Positions 7,150 to 15,926 of a DNA stretch of 20,299 nucleotides are shown in pieces. Source of the DNA: Bradyrhizobium sp. (GTDB lineage Bacteria; Pseudomonadota; Alphaproteobacteria; Rhizobiales; Xanthobacteraceae); assembly GCA_028290305.1 (NCBI GenBank), contig JAQGKC010000411.1:1-20299 (forward strand). The letters are read 5' to 3'. The translations under genes and the position numbers were made by a program. The notes under the pieces were generated by a model. That model was not told the origin of the DNA, searched no databases, and saw nothing but the letters and a program-made list of their open reading frames with translations. Each line of letters begins with the position of its first letter. Position 1 is the first letter of the stretch.

Positions 7150-8247
7150 TCAGTTCGGCATTGCACCTGGCGTCGCATCGAACGTCAGCGTGAACCATGT
7201 TCCCTGCCCGCGGATGCTTTCGGCGCGGAACGCGACGTTCCCAGCATTTTCCTTCAGCGTCTGCAGGATCAAGGCGCCGAGTTTCCGCGGCGACGGCCAT
7301 TCCTGGTTTTCGCCGAGTCCCATGCCGTCGTCGGATACGATGATCGTCACGCGACCACCGTCCTGCTTGCAAATCAGTTTCAACTGGCCGCCGCTGCGGC
7401 CGACGAACGCATATTTCAGCGCGTTGGTCAGCATCTCGTTGATCAATAGTCCCGCCGGCATCGCAATGTTGATCGAGACCGGGCAATAACCGACGTCGAT
7501 GTCGATTTGCACGCTCTCTATCGCATTGACCTCCATCACGGAGGTCGCGATGTCGGAGAGATATTGGCCGAGATCGATTTCAGACGGGGCGTTTTCGGCC
7601 GACAAGGTCCGGTACAATACCGTCAAGGCATCGATCCGGCTCGCAAGCCGTGCCAAAGCCACCGTCTCGCCTTCTGCGGCCGATCTCGCCTCCAGACGGA
7701 TGAGTGCGGTGATCAACTGCAGGTTATTTTTTACCCGATGCTGAAGTTCGCGCATCAGAATGTCGCGGTCGCGGATCTGGCTCTCGAACTGTTCGATCTG
7801 CGCCCGTTCCCGGCCACCCACATCGACCAGCGCCACGATGCGAAAATTCTCGACGCCGTCGTCGTTTTCGATCACGGAGGCGTAGGCTTGCACGATGACC
7901 AGACGGTCGATCGGGCCGGCCGGACGGAACACGCCGACAAAATCTTCGCCGTCCCGGATCGCCTCGCCCAGGGTCCGGGCCGGGCCATCCTCGCTGAGAA
8001 AACCGTCCAGACAGATCCAGCTGCGACCTTCCACATCGGCCGCCGCCATCGACATCAAATTCTCGAACGCCCTGTTGATGTAAACGACGTGCTGCTCTTC
8101 GCCGGAACCGCGCGATACCGCGACCGCGACCGGAGCATGATCGAGCAAATGTTTATATTTGTCGTTCTCGATCGCCAACGCGAGCTTCGACGAACCCAGA
8201 AGCTGGTCGACCTGCTGGGAAGGTGGGCTGCCGTCGTCAGCGCTCAT
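7150..8247 (-). CDS. PAS-domain sensor histidine kinase (HisKA_2 / HWE-like family)
   Basis: The 365-residue protein has a PAS-like sensor domain at about residues 30-140 (YKHLLDHAPVAVAVSR, VVYINRAFENLM, IVIVQAYASVI style strands). The dimerisation/phosphoacceptor motif is RELQHRVKNNLQLITALI with His about 170. The HATPase_c domain has an N-box LLINEMLTNALKYAF, G1 VSDDGMGL and a final GQGTWFTLTF. HRxKNNL is the hallmark of the HisKA_2 group, common in alphaproteobacteria and often linked to light, oxygen or general stress signalling. There are no transmembrane segments, so the signal is probably cytoplasmic. No response regulator gene is adjacent, making it an orphan kinase. The frame extends to 8304 with a TTG, but the ATG at 8247 (MSADDG) is the sensible start. 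It lies 82 bp downstream of gatA. Confidence 0.9.
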   Translation of the reverse strand: MSADDGSPPSQQVDQLLGSSKLALAIENDKYKHLLDHAPVAVAVSRGSGEEQHVVYINRAFENLMSMAAADVEGRSWICLDGFLSEDGPARTLGEAIRDGEDFVGVFRPAGPIDRLVIVQAYASVIENDDGVENFRIVALVDVGGRERAQIEQFESQIRDRDILMRELQHRVKNNLQLITALIRLEARSAAEGETVALARLASRIDALTVLYRTLSAENAPSEIDLGQYLSDIATSVMEVNAIESVQIDIDVGYCPVSINIAMPAGLLINEMLTNALKYAFVGRSGGQLKLICKQDGGRVTIIVSDDGMGLGENQEWPSPRKLGALILQTLKENAGNVAFRAESIRGQGTWFTLTFDATPGAMPN

Positions 8248-8328
8248 ACACGAACCGTGCTCATCGATGAACCATGGCGAAGCGCGGCAAAAAACGCAAC
8301 GCAAAAGCGGCTCGCGTCGAATGGAACC

Positions 8329-9804
8329 TCACGCCCACCATTTCGGCGGCGTAAATCTTCCCGCCGCCTGCTCGATCACCTCGCCGAGCGAGAACAGCGT
8401 CTCTTCATCGAACGGACGTCCGATCAGCTGCAGGCCGAGCGGCAGCCCTTGCGAGTCTTTGCCGGCGGGAACCGCGATCCCTGGCAGCCCCGCCATGTTC
8501 ACCGTCACTGTGAAGATGTCGTTGAGATACATCTCGACGGGATCGGCGCCCTTTTCACCGATGCCGAACGCCGCCGACGGCGTCGCCGGCGTCAGGATCG
8601 CGTGCACGCCCTTTGCGAAGCAATCCTCGAAGTCTTTCTTGATCAGGGTGCGGACTTTCTGCGCGCGCAGATAATAGGCATCGTAATAGCCGGCCGAGAG
8701 CACGTAGGTGCCGATCATGACGCGGCGGCGGACTTCGGCGCCGAAGCCTCTAGCGCGGGTATTCTCATACATCTCGCCGATGGTGCGGCCGGGCACCCGA
8801 AGTCCGTAGCGCACGCCGTCGTAGCGCGCCAGATTCGACGAGGCCTCCGCCGGGGCGACGATATAATAGGCGGGCAAGGCGTATTTGGTGTGCGGCAGCG
8901 ACACCTCGACCAATTCCGCGCCCGCGGACTTGAGCCAGGCCGCACCCTCGGTCCAGAGCTTCTCGATTTCCGCGGGCATGCCGTCGAGACGATATTCCCG
9001 GGGGATGCCGATCTTCATGCCTTTGACCGACTTTCCGATCGCCGCCTCATAGTCCGGCACCTCGCGATTGACTGACGTGGTGTCTTTCGGGTCGTGACCG
9101 GCCATCGACCGCATCAGGATCGCCGCATCGCGCACGGTGCGCGCGATCGGGCCGGCCTGATCGAGCGAGGATGCGAACGCGACGATGCCCCAGCGCGAAC
9201 AGCGCCCATAGGTCGGCTTCATGCCGACGGTCGCGGTGAACGCCGCGGGCTGGCGGATCGACCCGCCGGTATCGGTTGCGGTCGCGCCCATGCACAGCAG
9301 CGCTGCCACCGCCGACGCCGAGCCGCCGGACGAGCCGCCCGGCACCAGCGCGGTCACGGAGCCTTCGCGCCGCCACGGATTGACCACCGGGCCGAAGCAC
9401 GACGTCTCGTTCGACGAGCCCATCGCGAACTCGTCATTGTTGAGCTTGCCGAGCATGACCGCGCCGTCGCGCCAGAGCTGCGATGTGACCGTGGATTCGT
9501 AGGTCGGCACGAAATTGCCGAGGATTTTCGAGCACGCGGTGGTGCGCACATCCCTGGTCGCGAACAAATCCTTGATCCCAAGAGGAATGCCCCCGAGCGG
9601 CCCACCCTCGCCCTTCGCGATCCTGGCATCGGCATCGCGCGCCATGACGCGGGCCTGATCCGGCGTTTCCATCACGAAGGCATTGAGAGCGCGCGCCGCC
9701 TCGATCGCTTCGAGGTGAGCGTCGGTCAGTTCAAGCGACGTAAAGGATTTGTTCGCGAGGCCGGCTTTGGCCTCGGCGATCGTCAGCGATGTCAAAGCGG
9801 TCAT
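8329..9804 (-). CDS. gatA: Asp-tRNA(Asn)/Glu-tRNA(Gln) amidotransferase subunit A
   Basis: GatA is the glutaminase subunit of GatCAB: it releases ammonia from glutamine for transfer through a channel to GatB. At 491 residues it has normal length. The amidase-signature triad is complete: Lys78 in [11 protein letters not shown], the cis-Ser158 in [15 protein letters not shown] and the nucleophile Ser182 in [11 protein letters not shown]. The C-terminal part has [18 protein letters not shown] and [15 protein letters not shown], both typical of GatA. Its ATG at 9804 overlaps the TGA of the 72-residue gene as ATGA, which implies translational coupling. The order gatC, small gene, gatA, all on the minus strand, indicates one operon. 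Confidence 0.98.
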   Translation of the reverse strand: MTALTSLTIAEAKAGLANKSFTSLELTDAHLEAIEAARALNAFVMETPDQARVMARDADARIAKGEGGPLGGIPLGIKDLFATRDVRTTACSKILGNFVPTYESTVTSQLWRDGAVMLGKLNNDEFAMGSSNETSCFGPVVNPWRREGSVTALVPGGSSGGSASAVAALLCMGATATDTGGSIRQPAAFTATVGMKPTYGRCSRWGIVAFASSLDQAGPIARTVRDAAILMRSMAGHDPKDTTSVNREVPDYEAAIGKSVKGMKIGIPREYRLDGMPAEIEKLWTEGAAWLKSAGAELVEVSLPHTKYALPAYYIVAPAEASSNLARYDGVRYGLRVPGRTIGEMYENTRARGFGAEVRRRVMIGTYVLSAGYYDAYYLRAQKVRTLIKKDFEDCFAKGVHAILTPATPSAAFGIGEKGADPVEMYLNDIFTVTVNMAGLPGIAVPAGKDSQGLPLGLQLIGRPFDEETLFSLGEVIEQAAGRFTPPKWWA

Positions 9805-10019
9805 TTATCAACCGGGCTGCAGAAGAATGGAGACAGCGTCTTGTCGTTGGCCGGGTCGTCGCGCAAATTCTTGCCGTTTGCCTTGTCGGCGGCTTCGAGC
9901 TGATCGAGCACGGCGTTCATCGCCTTGTCGGGATCGGCGGCCTTGCCCTGCCGCTCCATCGCGTCGAGGTAGTTCATATAGGCCTGATAGGCCTTTTCAT
10001 CGTCGCAGAGCAGACACAT
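9801..10019 (-). CDS. conserved hypothetical protein between gatC and gatA, 72 residues
   Basis: The product starts [20 protein letters not shown] and ends [10 protein letters not shown]. It has a CxxC at residues 2-5 and a third Cys near the C-terminus, separated by a charged, helical middle ([19 protein letters not shown]). The cysteines could bind a metal or form a disulphide, but this is inference. I remember this protein as conserved beside gatA in the Bradyrhizobium group; its function is not known to me. The frame runs upstream to 10082, but the ATG at 10019 with GACGGGAA upstream is the likely start. It overlaps gatA by four bases (ATGA), so the two are translated together, and gatC lies 84 bp upstream. 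Placement suggests a role linked to expression or assembly of GatCAB, untested. Confidence 0.8.
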   Translation of the reverse strand: MCLLCDDEKAYQAYMNYLDAMERQGKAADPDKAMNAVLDQLEAADKANGKNLRDDPANDKTLSPFFCSPVDK

Positions 10020-10103
10020 CGGATTTCCCGTCTCGAAGACTGTTTTGTTTGACGCGTTTTCCCAGCGCGAACCGGTACCCACATCGTTCGAAAACGCTAT
10101 GAC

Positions 10104-10403
<300 letters not shown>

Positions 10404-10424
10404 CTAACGGCAAATGGAGCCCGC

Positions 10425-10454
10425 CGTATAGCAGAGGGCGCTTTTACGCCGCAA
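10425..10454 (-). promoter_or_regulatory. candidate housekeeping promoter of the gatC operon
   Basis: On the minus strand TTGCGG (10454-10449) is followed after 18 bases by TATACG (10430-10425). Transcription would start near 10418, giving a leader of roughly 25-30 bases with an AGAGG ribosome binding site. The boxes match the sigma70-type consensus only partly, so this is a position-supported guess. Confidence 0.35.
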
Positions 10455-10472
10455 CCGCGAGCGTCGCCCTTC

Positions 10473-11549
10473 TCAGCCGGCCATTCGGCTCAGCCGCGCC
10501 AGTGCTGCCCCGGCCAGTGCCCGGGTCAGTTCCGCCGCCGGCATCTCGCGGCCGAGCCGCACCGCCTGCCCGGCCCAGAGATTGGTGAAATCGACCTTGC
10601 CGAGCTTTTCGGCAGCCGCCTTCAGGGGCGCAAGGCCGGTCGCGGCATGGGGAAAGGCCGGTGCGTCCGCCGAGATCGGGCCGACTTCCCGCATCACGCG
10701 ATTGGCAACGCCCCGCGCCGGACGGCCGGTCATGACGTTGGTGATGACGGTGGAATCATCGCGCGCCTGGGCCAGCGCGGTGCGCGCCGGGGCAATTACC
10801 CTGGATTCCGGGCAGCGCAGATAGGCGCTGCCGATCTGCACGCCGGCCGCACCCAGCGCGAACGCTGCCGCGATGCCGCGCCCGTCGGCAATGCCGCCCG
10901 CCGCGATCACAGGCACTTTCACCGCATCGACCACCTGCGGCACCAGCGCGAAGGTGCCAGGCTGCTCGGCGATATTGTCGGTCAGGAACATGCCACGATG
11001 GCCGCCCGCCTCGGCTCCTTGCGCGATGATGGCGTCGGCGCCGTTCTCCTCCAGCCAGATCGCTTCCCTCACGATGGTCGCGGACGAGATCACGATGCAG
11101 CCGGCGGCCTTGATGCGCTTGAGCTGCGCCTGGTCCGGCAGGCCGAAATGAAAGCTCACGACTTCGGGTTTTAATTCTTCAATCAGTTCGCACATCGCGG
11201 CGTCGAACGGCGCGCGGTTGGCGGCATTGATCGGCGTCGCCGGATCCAGTCCCAGCTCTTGATAATAGGACTCAAGCCGCTTCTTCCATCCGGCCTCGCG
11301 CTGGGGATCGGCATCCACAGCCTTGTGGCAGAAGAAGTTCATGTTGACCGGCGCTGAGACGCGCTGGCGGATGATGTTGACCTGCTCGCGCGCCTTCTCC
11401 ACCGACAGCATCGCACAGGGCAGCGAGCCGAGCGCGCCGCCCTGCGCCGCCGCGATCACGAGGTCTGCGTCCATGACCCCCGCCATCGGCGCGAGAACGA
11501 TGGGAAATTCAGTCTTGAAAAGCTCGATAAATCGACGATCCGGCCACAT
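10473..11549 (-). CDS. nitronate monooxygenase-like FMN enzyme (2-nitropropane dioxygenase family)
   Basis: The family oxidises alkyl nitronates such as propionate-3-nitronate with FMN and oxygen, probably as detoxification; some members are related enoyl reductases. From the ATG at 11549 the protein has 358 residues, normal for the family. The TIM-barrel FMN site is visible: FPIVLAPMAGVMDADLVIAA and GGALGSLPCAML at the N-terminus, APVNMNFFCHK, VVSFHFGLP, AQGAEAGGHRGMF, and the phosphate-binding PVIAAGGIADGRGIAAA followed by GAAGVQIGSAYL. The open frame continues upstream to 11813 without homology, so I use the ATG directly before WPDRRFIELF. There is no strong ribosome binding site. It ends 82 bp before gatC on the same strand; read-through into gatC is possible but no functional link is known. 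Confidence 0.88.
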   Translation of the reverse strand: MWPDRRFIELFKTEFPIVLAPMAGVMDADLVIAAAQGGALGSLPCAMLSVEKAREQVNIIRQRVSAPVNMNFFCHKAVDADPQREAGWKKRLESYYQELGLDPATPINAANRAPFDAAMCELIEELKPEVVSFHFGLPDQAQLKRIKAAGCIVISSATIVREAIWLEENGADAIIAQGAEAGGHRGMFLTDNIAEQPGTFALVPQVVDAVKVPVIAAGGIADGRGIAAAFALGAAGVQIGSAYLRCPESRVIAPARTALAQARDDSTVITNVMTGRPARGVANRVMREVGPISADAPAFPHAATGLAPLKAAAEKLGKVDFTNLWAGQAVRLGREMPAAELTRALAGAALARLSRMAG

Positions 11550-11638
11550 GGTCTGCTCATACAGGTTGATTGAGGGGATTGGCGCAGGCGTCGTTGCCAG
11601 GGGCCTTTGCGATAATAGCACCTCGCGACACGGAATGG

Positions 11639-11863
11639 CTATGCGACCCGCCGTTGCCTGACGTTCCAGCGCCGCAGCGCGACGACGGCCCAGATCGCCT
11701 CGACCAGCCCGAATGGCCAGGCGCCCTGCATAAATCCGTAAGCCGACCCCAGCGCACAGGCGGCCGCGAAGCCGAGGATGAACCAATGGCTGCGATCCTC
11801 CAGAGCGTAGCACATCAGCATCGCCGTTACGGCAAACAAGCCGAATAATGTCAGCCGGTCCAT
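11639..11863 (-). CDS. small membrane protein, 74 residues
   Basis: From the ATG at 11863 (MDRLTLFGLF) the product has two or three hydrophobic segments: LFGLFAVTAMLMCYAL, WFILGFAAACALGSAYGFM and WPFGLVEAIWAVVALRRW, ending in a basic tail (RRWNVRQRR). I recall near-identical small inner-membrane proteins in Bradyrhizobium-group genomes; none has a known role. An in-frame GTG at 11884 would add seven residues, but the ATG is preferred because it begins the conserved part. It is followed after about 90 bp by the nitronate monooxygenase gene on the same strand and is divergent from ruvX, with start codons about 57 bp apart. Confidence 0.75.
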   Translation of the reverse strand: MDRLTLFGLFAVTAMLMCYALEDRSHWFILGFAAACALGSAYGFMQGAWPFGLVEAIWAVVALRRWNVRQRRVA

Positions 11864-11920
11864 GGTGTCATCTGCCTTTCCCACTTTGCACGCGCCGCTC
11901 GCCGCGTGGTATGCGGGGCC

Positions 11921-12403
11921 ATGCCTGCCCTCATCCTACCGCTGATCGACGCCGTTACACACTGGCCTGAACGCGGCGCGCTGGTCGGGCTCGATCTGGG
12001 CACCAAGACCATCGGGGTGGCGGTGTCCGATCCCGACCGCCGGCTCGCGACCGGCGTCGAGACCATCCAGCGCAAGGCTTTCAAGGCCGATGCGGCGCGC
12101 CTGCTCGCCATCGCGGGTGAACGCAACGCGGTGGGCTTCGTGCTCGGCCTGCCCATCAATATGGACGCCAGCGAGGGACCGCGCGCGCAATCGACCCGCG
12201 CCTTCGCCCGCAATTTTTCGAAACTCACGGACTTGGCCATCGCTTTGTGGGACGAGCGGCTCTCCACCGTCGCGGTCGAGCGCGAATTGATCGGCATGGA
12301 CATGAGCCGCGCCCGGCGCGCCGAGGTAATCGACGAACACGCCGCGATCTTCATCCTGCAAGGCGCGCTCGATCGGCTGACGAAGCTTCGCGACATGCGC
12401 TGA
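11921..12403 (+). CDS. ruvX: putative pre-16S rRNA nuclease / Holliday junction resolvase-like YqgF
   Basis: YqgF/RuvX proteins have an RNase H-like fold and in E. coli take part in 5' maturation of 16S rRNA; a resolvase role has been proposed from structure. The 160-residue protein has the family motifs with their acidic residues: LVGLDLGTKTIGVAVSD, GFVLGLPINMDASEGPRAQ, ALWDERLSTVAVEREL and VIDEHAAIFILQGALD. It starts at the ATG 11921; the frame includes an upstream GTG at 11906 that adds only five non-conserved residues. It converges with the CPBP protease gene, with the stop codons only a few bases apart, so no separate terminator fits between them. Confidence 0.95.
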   Translation: MPALILPLIDAVTHWPERGALVGLDLGTKTIGVAVSDPDRRLATGVETIQRKAFKADAARLLAIAGERNAVGFVLGLPINMDASEGPRAQSTRAFARNFSKLTDLAIALWDERLSTVAVERELIGMDMSRARRAEVIDEHAAIFILQGALDRLTKLRDMR

Positions 12404-12407
12404 CGCA

Positions 12408-13226
12408 TCAGGACCCGGTGAGCAAGATGGTCTGCACCACCGCGGCCAGGTTATTGAGGCCATGCAAGACCACGGTCAGCCAGATCGAATTGCTGCGATA
12501 GCGGAGATAGCCGAGCAAAAGGCCGATCGAAAACACCTCGCCGAGAAAGAACCAGTCGTACTGCAGATGCAACACCGTCCACACCATCGACGACAGGATG
12601 ATGGCGCCGACGGGTCTGAGAAACGATTCCGACCAGCCTCGGTAAAGAAAGCCGCGCGCGAAAAACTCTTCCGTGATCGGCGCGGCAATGCAGAACGCGA
12701 TCACCAGAAGCCATAGCGCGCCGTCGGCGCGCGCCGATCGCAGCACGTCCCCCATGAATCCGGGCTCGACCTCGCGCCCCGTCGCGCGCGACAGCAGATC
12801 CCAACCCATCACCACGACAACCAGAGTGACCACGCCGATCAGAAGATTGGTCCACGAGGTCCAGCGCAACACGAGATAGTCGGCGAACGGCGTGCGCGAT
12901 AGATGGATCGGCACCCACAGCGCGGCAAGAACGGCGGGCAATCCCATGATCACGGAGAGCGAAATCGTAAGCCCGCCGCCGACGACGTGAACCGCGGCGG
13001 CTAAATCGAATGGCCCACCTTGCCGCAAAACGAACCAGGCCACGACCGCGATCTGTCCCACAAACATCGCGGCGAAGATGAACAGGCCCCACAGCGCGGT
13101 GCCCCAGAATTTCCAGATACGCGGCGGGCGTTGTGCGGGGACGACGGGTGCAGCCGTGATGATGTCGGCGGGACCTTCAAGAGAATCCATCAACTGGCTT
13201 TCAACTAGCGGCTCGGATTCGGCCAT
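12408..13226 (-). CDS. CPBP family intramembrane metalloprotease (CAAX protease/Abi)
   Basis: These are multi-pass membrane glutamic-type proteases related to Rce1, also called Abi proteins because some act in bacteriocin immunity. The 272-residue protein has about eight hydrophobic segments and a cytoplasmic N-terminal stretch of about 40 residues. All motifs are present: EE186-187 with R191 in ITEEFFARGFLYRG, H220 in VWTVLHLQYD, and H255 with Asn258/259 in LHGLNN. It is therefore probably active; the substrate is unknown. Its ATG shares one base with the TGA of the upstream acyl-CoA dehydrogenase (TGATG), so the two are translationally coupled. The link to AidB-like function is not obvious from known biology. 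Confidence 0.92.
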   Translation of the reverse strand: MAESEPLVESQLMDSLEGPADIITAAPVVPAQRPPRIWKFWGTALWGLFIFAAMFVGQIAVVAWFVLRQGGPFDLAAAVHVVGGGLTISLSVIMGLPAVLAALWVPIHLSRTPFADYLVLRWTSWTNLLIGVVTLVVVVMGWDLLSRATGREVEPGFMGDVLRSARADGALWLLVIAFCIAAPITEEFFARGFLYRGWSESFLRPVGAIILSSMVWTVLHLQYDWFFLGEVFSIGLLLGYLRYRSNSIWLTVVLHGLNNLAAVVQTILLTGS

Positions 13227-14872
13227 CAGGGCAAAGCTCGCTCCAGCAGGGCGCGGATATCGTCATTGGCGAGCTCGACGGCGCCGTACATGCCGGCATG
13301 AGTTCCGGCAAGCCGTGTTCGCGCGAACAACTCCGCATGATGTGGCGACACTTTGTTATGCGCCGCCGCAGCCGCAAGCAGCGCCAGCTTCTCGACGGCC
13401 AGTCGCGCCACGCGCTCGCTGTCCGGTCTGCGAAAGGCCTTGCCGATAAAGGCCACCGCGTCGGAGGCACCGGGCAATCCCTTGGTCTCTTCAACAAGGC
13501 CTTGCAAAACCACCGAGGCCGCTTCCGCCTCGCGCGACAATGCCCGCAGCACATCCAGGCACATCACATTGCCCGAGCCTTCCCAGATCGCGTTAACGGG
13601 GGATTCGCGGTAATGCCGCGCCAGGATGCCCTCCTCCACGTAGCCATTGCCACCGAGGCACTCCATCGCCTCGTAGAGAAATCCCGGCGCGCTCTTGCAG
13701 ACCCAGTATTTGATCGCGGGCGTCAGGAGCCGCATGAATGCCGCTTCGCTGGGATCGTCAGGCGCCCGGTCGAACGAACGGCAGAGCCGCGTCACCAGCG
13801 CAACCGAGGCCTCGACGTGCAGCGCCATGTCTGAAAGCACCGCCTGCATCAGCGGCTGATCGGCGAGGTGCTTCTGGAACACGCTGCGGTAACGGGCGTG
13901 ATGCAATGCGTGCGCGAGCCCGGACCGCATCAGGCCCGCTGATGCAATCGCGCAATCCTGTCGCGTCAACTGCACCATCTGGATGATGGTGCGGATGCCC
14001 TTGCCCTCGTCGCCGACGCGCTCCGCATAGGCGTCTGCAAATTCTACCTCGGAAGAGGCATTGGAGCGATTGCCGAGCTTGTCCTTCAGCCGCTGGAACT
14101 GGATCGCATTGACCGACCCATCCGGCCTGAAGCGCGGCATGAAAAAACAACTCAGCCCCTCATCGGCCTGCGCCAGCACCAGGAACGCGTCGCACATCGG
14201 CGCCGACATGAACCATTTATGGCCGGTGATACGATAAGCATCGCCGTCGCGCGTCGCGCGCGTCATGTTGCTGCGCACGTCGGTGCCGCCCTGCTTCTCG
14301 GTCATGCCCATGCCGAGCGTCATGCCGCGCTTGGTCCACCATGGTGCGAAGGTGGGATCATAGGCGCGGGTCGCGATCACAGGCATTGTTTTCGCCAGCA
14401 GGTCCGGCTGCACTGCCAATGCCGCCACCGACGCGCGGGTCATGGTGATCGGGCACAGATGGCCGGTCTCGACTTGGGCGACCATATAGAACTTCGCGGC
14501 GCGCACGACTTCGGCCGCACCTCCGGCCGGCTTGCCCTGGTCGGTCCAGGTCGAATTGTGCACGCCGGCATGCGCACTGCGCGCCATCAACTCGTGATAG
14601 GCCGGATGAAACTCGACCTCATCGCGCCGGTTGCCGCGGGCGTCGAAGGTTCGCAGTTTGGGCGTGTTCTCGTTGGCGACCCGGCCCCGCGCCGCCATCG
14701 CGGCCGAACCCCAGTGCTGTCCGAACTCGGACAATTCTTTCTCGGCTGCAGCGCCACCATTGGCCGCAACCGCATCCCTGAGTGGCCGGTCCAGCGCGAA
14801 CAGATCGACGTCTTCAAATGGCGGCGACTGGTTGAGCACCTCATGATGGGTTGCGGATGAGACTGGCGTCAT
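13226..14872 (-). CDS. AidB-like acyl-CoA dehydrogenase family protein
   Basis: The 548-residue protein aligns in memory with E. coli AidB (541 residues), a flavoprotein of the acyl-CoA dehydrogenase fold induced in the adaptive response to DNA alkylation. Shared stretches include HEVLNQSPPFED at the N-terminus, VEFHPAYHELM, VETGHLCPITMT, GMGMTEKQGGTDV (FAD region), GHKWFMSAP, RLKDKLGNRSNASSEVEF, EAMECLGGNGYVEE and SPVNAIWEGSGNVMCLDVLR with Glu431. The C-terminal quarter is less conserved. It starts at ATG 14872 (AGGA eight bases upstream); the frame extends to 14938 without homology. No ada or alkB gene is in the window. Because AidB also resembles isovaleryl-CoA dehydrogenases, an acyl-CoA substrate cannot be excluded. 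Confidence 0.88.
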   Translation of the reverse strand: MTPVSSATHHEVLNQSPPFEDVDLFALDRPLRDAVAANGGAAAEKELSEFGQHWGSAAMAARGRVANENTPKLRTFDARGNRRDEVEFHPAYHELMARSAHAGVHNSTWTDQGKPAGGAAEVVRAAKFYMVAQVETGHLCPITMTRASVAALAVQPDLLAKTMPVIATRAYDPTFAPWWTKRGMTLGMGMTEKQGGTDVRSNMTRATRDGDAYRITGHKWFMSAPMCDAFLVLAQADEGLSCFFMPRFRPDGSVNAIQFQRLKDKLGNRSNASSEVEFADAYAERVGDEGKGIRTIIQMVQLTRQDCAIASAGLMRSGLAHALHHARYRSVFQKHLADQPLMQAVLSDMALHVEASVALVTRLCRSFDRAPDDPSEAAFMRLLTPAIKYWVCKSAPGFLYEAMECLGGNGYVEEGILARHYRESPVNAIWEGSGNVMCLDVLRALSREAEAASVVLQGLVEETKGLPGASDAVAFIGKAFRRPDSERVARLAVEKLALLAAAAAHNKVSPHHAELFARTRLAGTHAGMYGAVELANDDIRALLERALP

Positions 14873-14943
14873 GGGCCCGTTCCTGTCGGAGATTTCGCTA
14901 ATCAGTTTACGCTGGAACCCAGACGATTTCACCCGCACTAAGC

Positions 14944-15711
14944 TTAGCTGCGGCGCCGCGCGACCGGAAAATCATACGCGGGTCCTGCCGCGCCCGGCAG
15001 CGAAAAGTGCCACCACTCTTTCGAATAGTTTACAAAGCCCTGCCGCGCCATCGCGGCAATCAGCATGTTTCGCCAGCGGCGTTGAGCCGGCGTGATTGAT
15101 GTCGCCGCCGTGTGCCCCTTCACATCGGAACAGTCATAACCGGTGCCCATGTCGACGCTCCCTTCCGGTGCGCGAGCGCTCGCAGGCGCGGTGCAATCGG
15201 CATAAATTCTGGTGGGATCGAACCTGGCTGTATTGTCGGCCTTCAGATCGACAAGGGTCAGGTCGAGCGCAGCACCGGTGGAATGACCGGAATGCTCGGC
15301 AATATAACCCAGCCGGAACAGTTCGGCCTTGCCAAAGGCCGGGTTATAGCGTCGCTCGGCCGGTGTTTCCCGGCCGTTTTGCGCCCAGATCACCATGTCA
15401 TGCACCGCCCGCGCCGGCCGGTAGCAATCCAGCATTTTCAGTGACAATCTTTGTGGCGCCAGCTCATGCTGGATGCTTTTCAGCGCCAGCGCAACGCTGC
15501 GCTTCACCACACATTCGGCAGCGTCGTAACCCGCAAGCGGCCGGCCGGCGAAATTATTCGATCCGGCATAACGGATGTCCTGAATGATGGTTGGATCGAT
15601 GTCGCGCAGGAACACGAAATCGGCAGGCAGGCCCTGCGCCCGAGCCGAAGCGGCGCATGCGAGGACCGCGAGGGTGATTACAGCCGTTTTCACGAAAAGC
15701 AGTTCCCACAT
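14944..15711 (-). CDS. periplasmic D-alanyl-D-alanine dipeptidase (VanX/DdpX-type, peptidase M15D)
   Basis: The family hydrolyses D-Ala-D-Ala; DdpX-type enzymes serve peptidoglycan turnover and nutrition and VanX serves glycopeptide resistance. An N-terminal signal peptide is clear (VKTAVITLAVLACAASARAQ, cleavage after ARA), so the enzyme is exported. The zinc site is complete: His143 and Asp150 in SGHSTGAALD, and catalytic Glu232 with His235 in EWWHF; Arg98 in DCYRPAR fits the family's conserved Arg. The segment VDMGTGYDCSD is also typical. The ATG at 15711 gives 255 residues; a GTG at 15693 with GGGAA upstream gives 249 and a neater signal peptide, and may be the true start. No vanHA ligase genes are nearby, so resistance is not implied. 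It is divergent from pyrB. Confidence 0.9.
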   Translation of the reverse strand: MWELLFVKTAVITLAVLACAASARAQGLPADFVFLRDIDPTIIQDIRYAGSNNFAGRPLAGYDAAECVVKRSVALALKSIQHELAPQRLSLKMLDCYRPARAVHDMVIWAQNGRETPAERRYNPAFGKAELFRLGYIAEHSGHSTGAALDLTLVDLKADNTARFDPTRIYADCTAPASARAPEGSVDMGTGYDCSDVKGHTAATSITPAQRRWRNMLIAAMARQGFVNYSKEWWHFSLPGAAGPAYDFPVARRRS

Positions 15712-15728
15712 CCTCACGGCCGGACTTG

Positions 15729-15837
15729 TTCCGGCCATCCCAGTCTTCCGGCCATCCACGTCTTTTTTACGGTTAATGACCAAGAAGACGTGGATGCCCG
15801 CGACATCTGGCTGGGAGACGCGCTTGAGCGCGGGCAT
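15729..15837. repeat. mosaic intergenic palindromic element
   Basis: TTCCGGCCATCC occurs at 15729-15740 and 15746-15757. CATCCACGTCTT (15753-15764) pairs with AAGACGTGGATG (15785-15796), a 12-bp stem; ATGCCCGCG (15794-15802) pairs with CGCGGGCAT (15829-15837), a 9-bp stem. Such sequences resemble repeats that I recall scattered between genes in Bradyrhizobium genomes. It separates the divergent dipeptidase and pyrB genes. Confidence 0.7.
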
Positions 15838-15887
15838 GGCGAGATTGGGACAGATCAGGGGATAACTCGCGGGCCGCCTATTCGCGC

Positions 15888-15916
15888 TTGCCCCGCCTTC
15901 CCTTCCTGCCTATAGC
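15888..15916 (+). promoter_or_regulatory. candidate pyrB promoter giving a near-leaderless mRNA
   Basis: TTGCCC (15888-15893) and TATAGC (15911-15916) are separated by exactly 17 bases. A start 6-8 bases past the -10 box falls at about 15923, only a few bases before the pyrB ATG at 15927. No ribosome binding site is visible before that ATG, which agrees with a leaderless or near-leaderless transcript. Confidence 0.45.
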
Positions 15917-15926
15917 TCTCGTTTTA

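Noticed and set aside
7507..9075. 522-codon + strand frame across the kinase and gatA
   Set aside because: Antisense shadow of two well-supported genes on the other strand; no motifs of its own.
12408..13226. Bacteriocin immunity or abortive infection role for the CPBP protein
   Set aside because: The Abi name is historical; no bacteriocin or phage-related gene is adjacent, so only the protease family is supported.
14944..15711. Glycopeptide resistance through VanX
   Set aside because: No vanH/vanA-type ligase genes nearby; a lone periplasmic dipeptidase fits peptide scavenging or cell-wall turnover.
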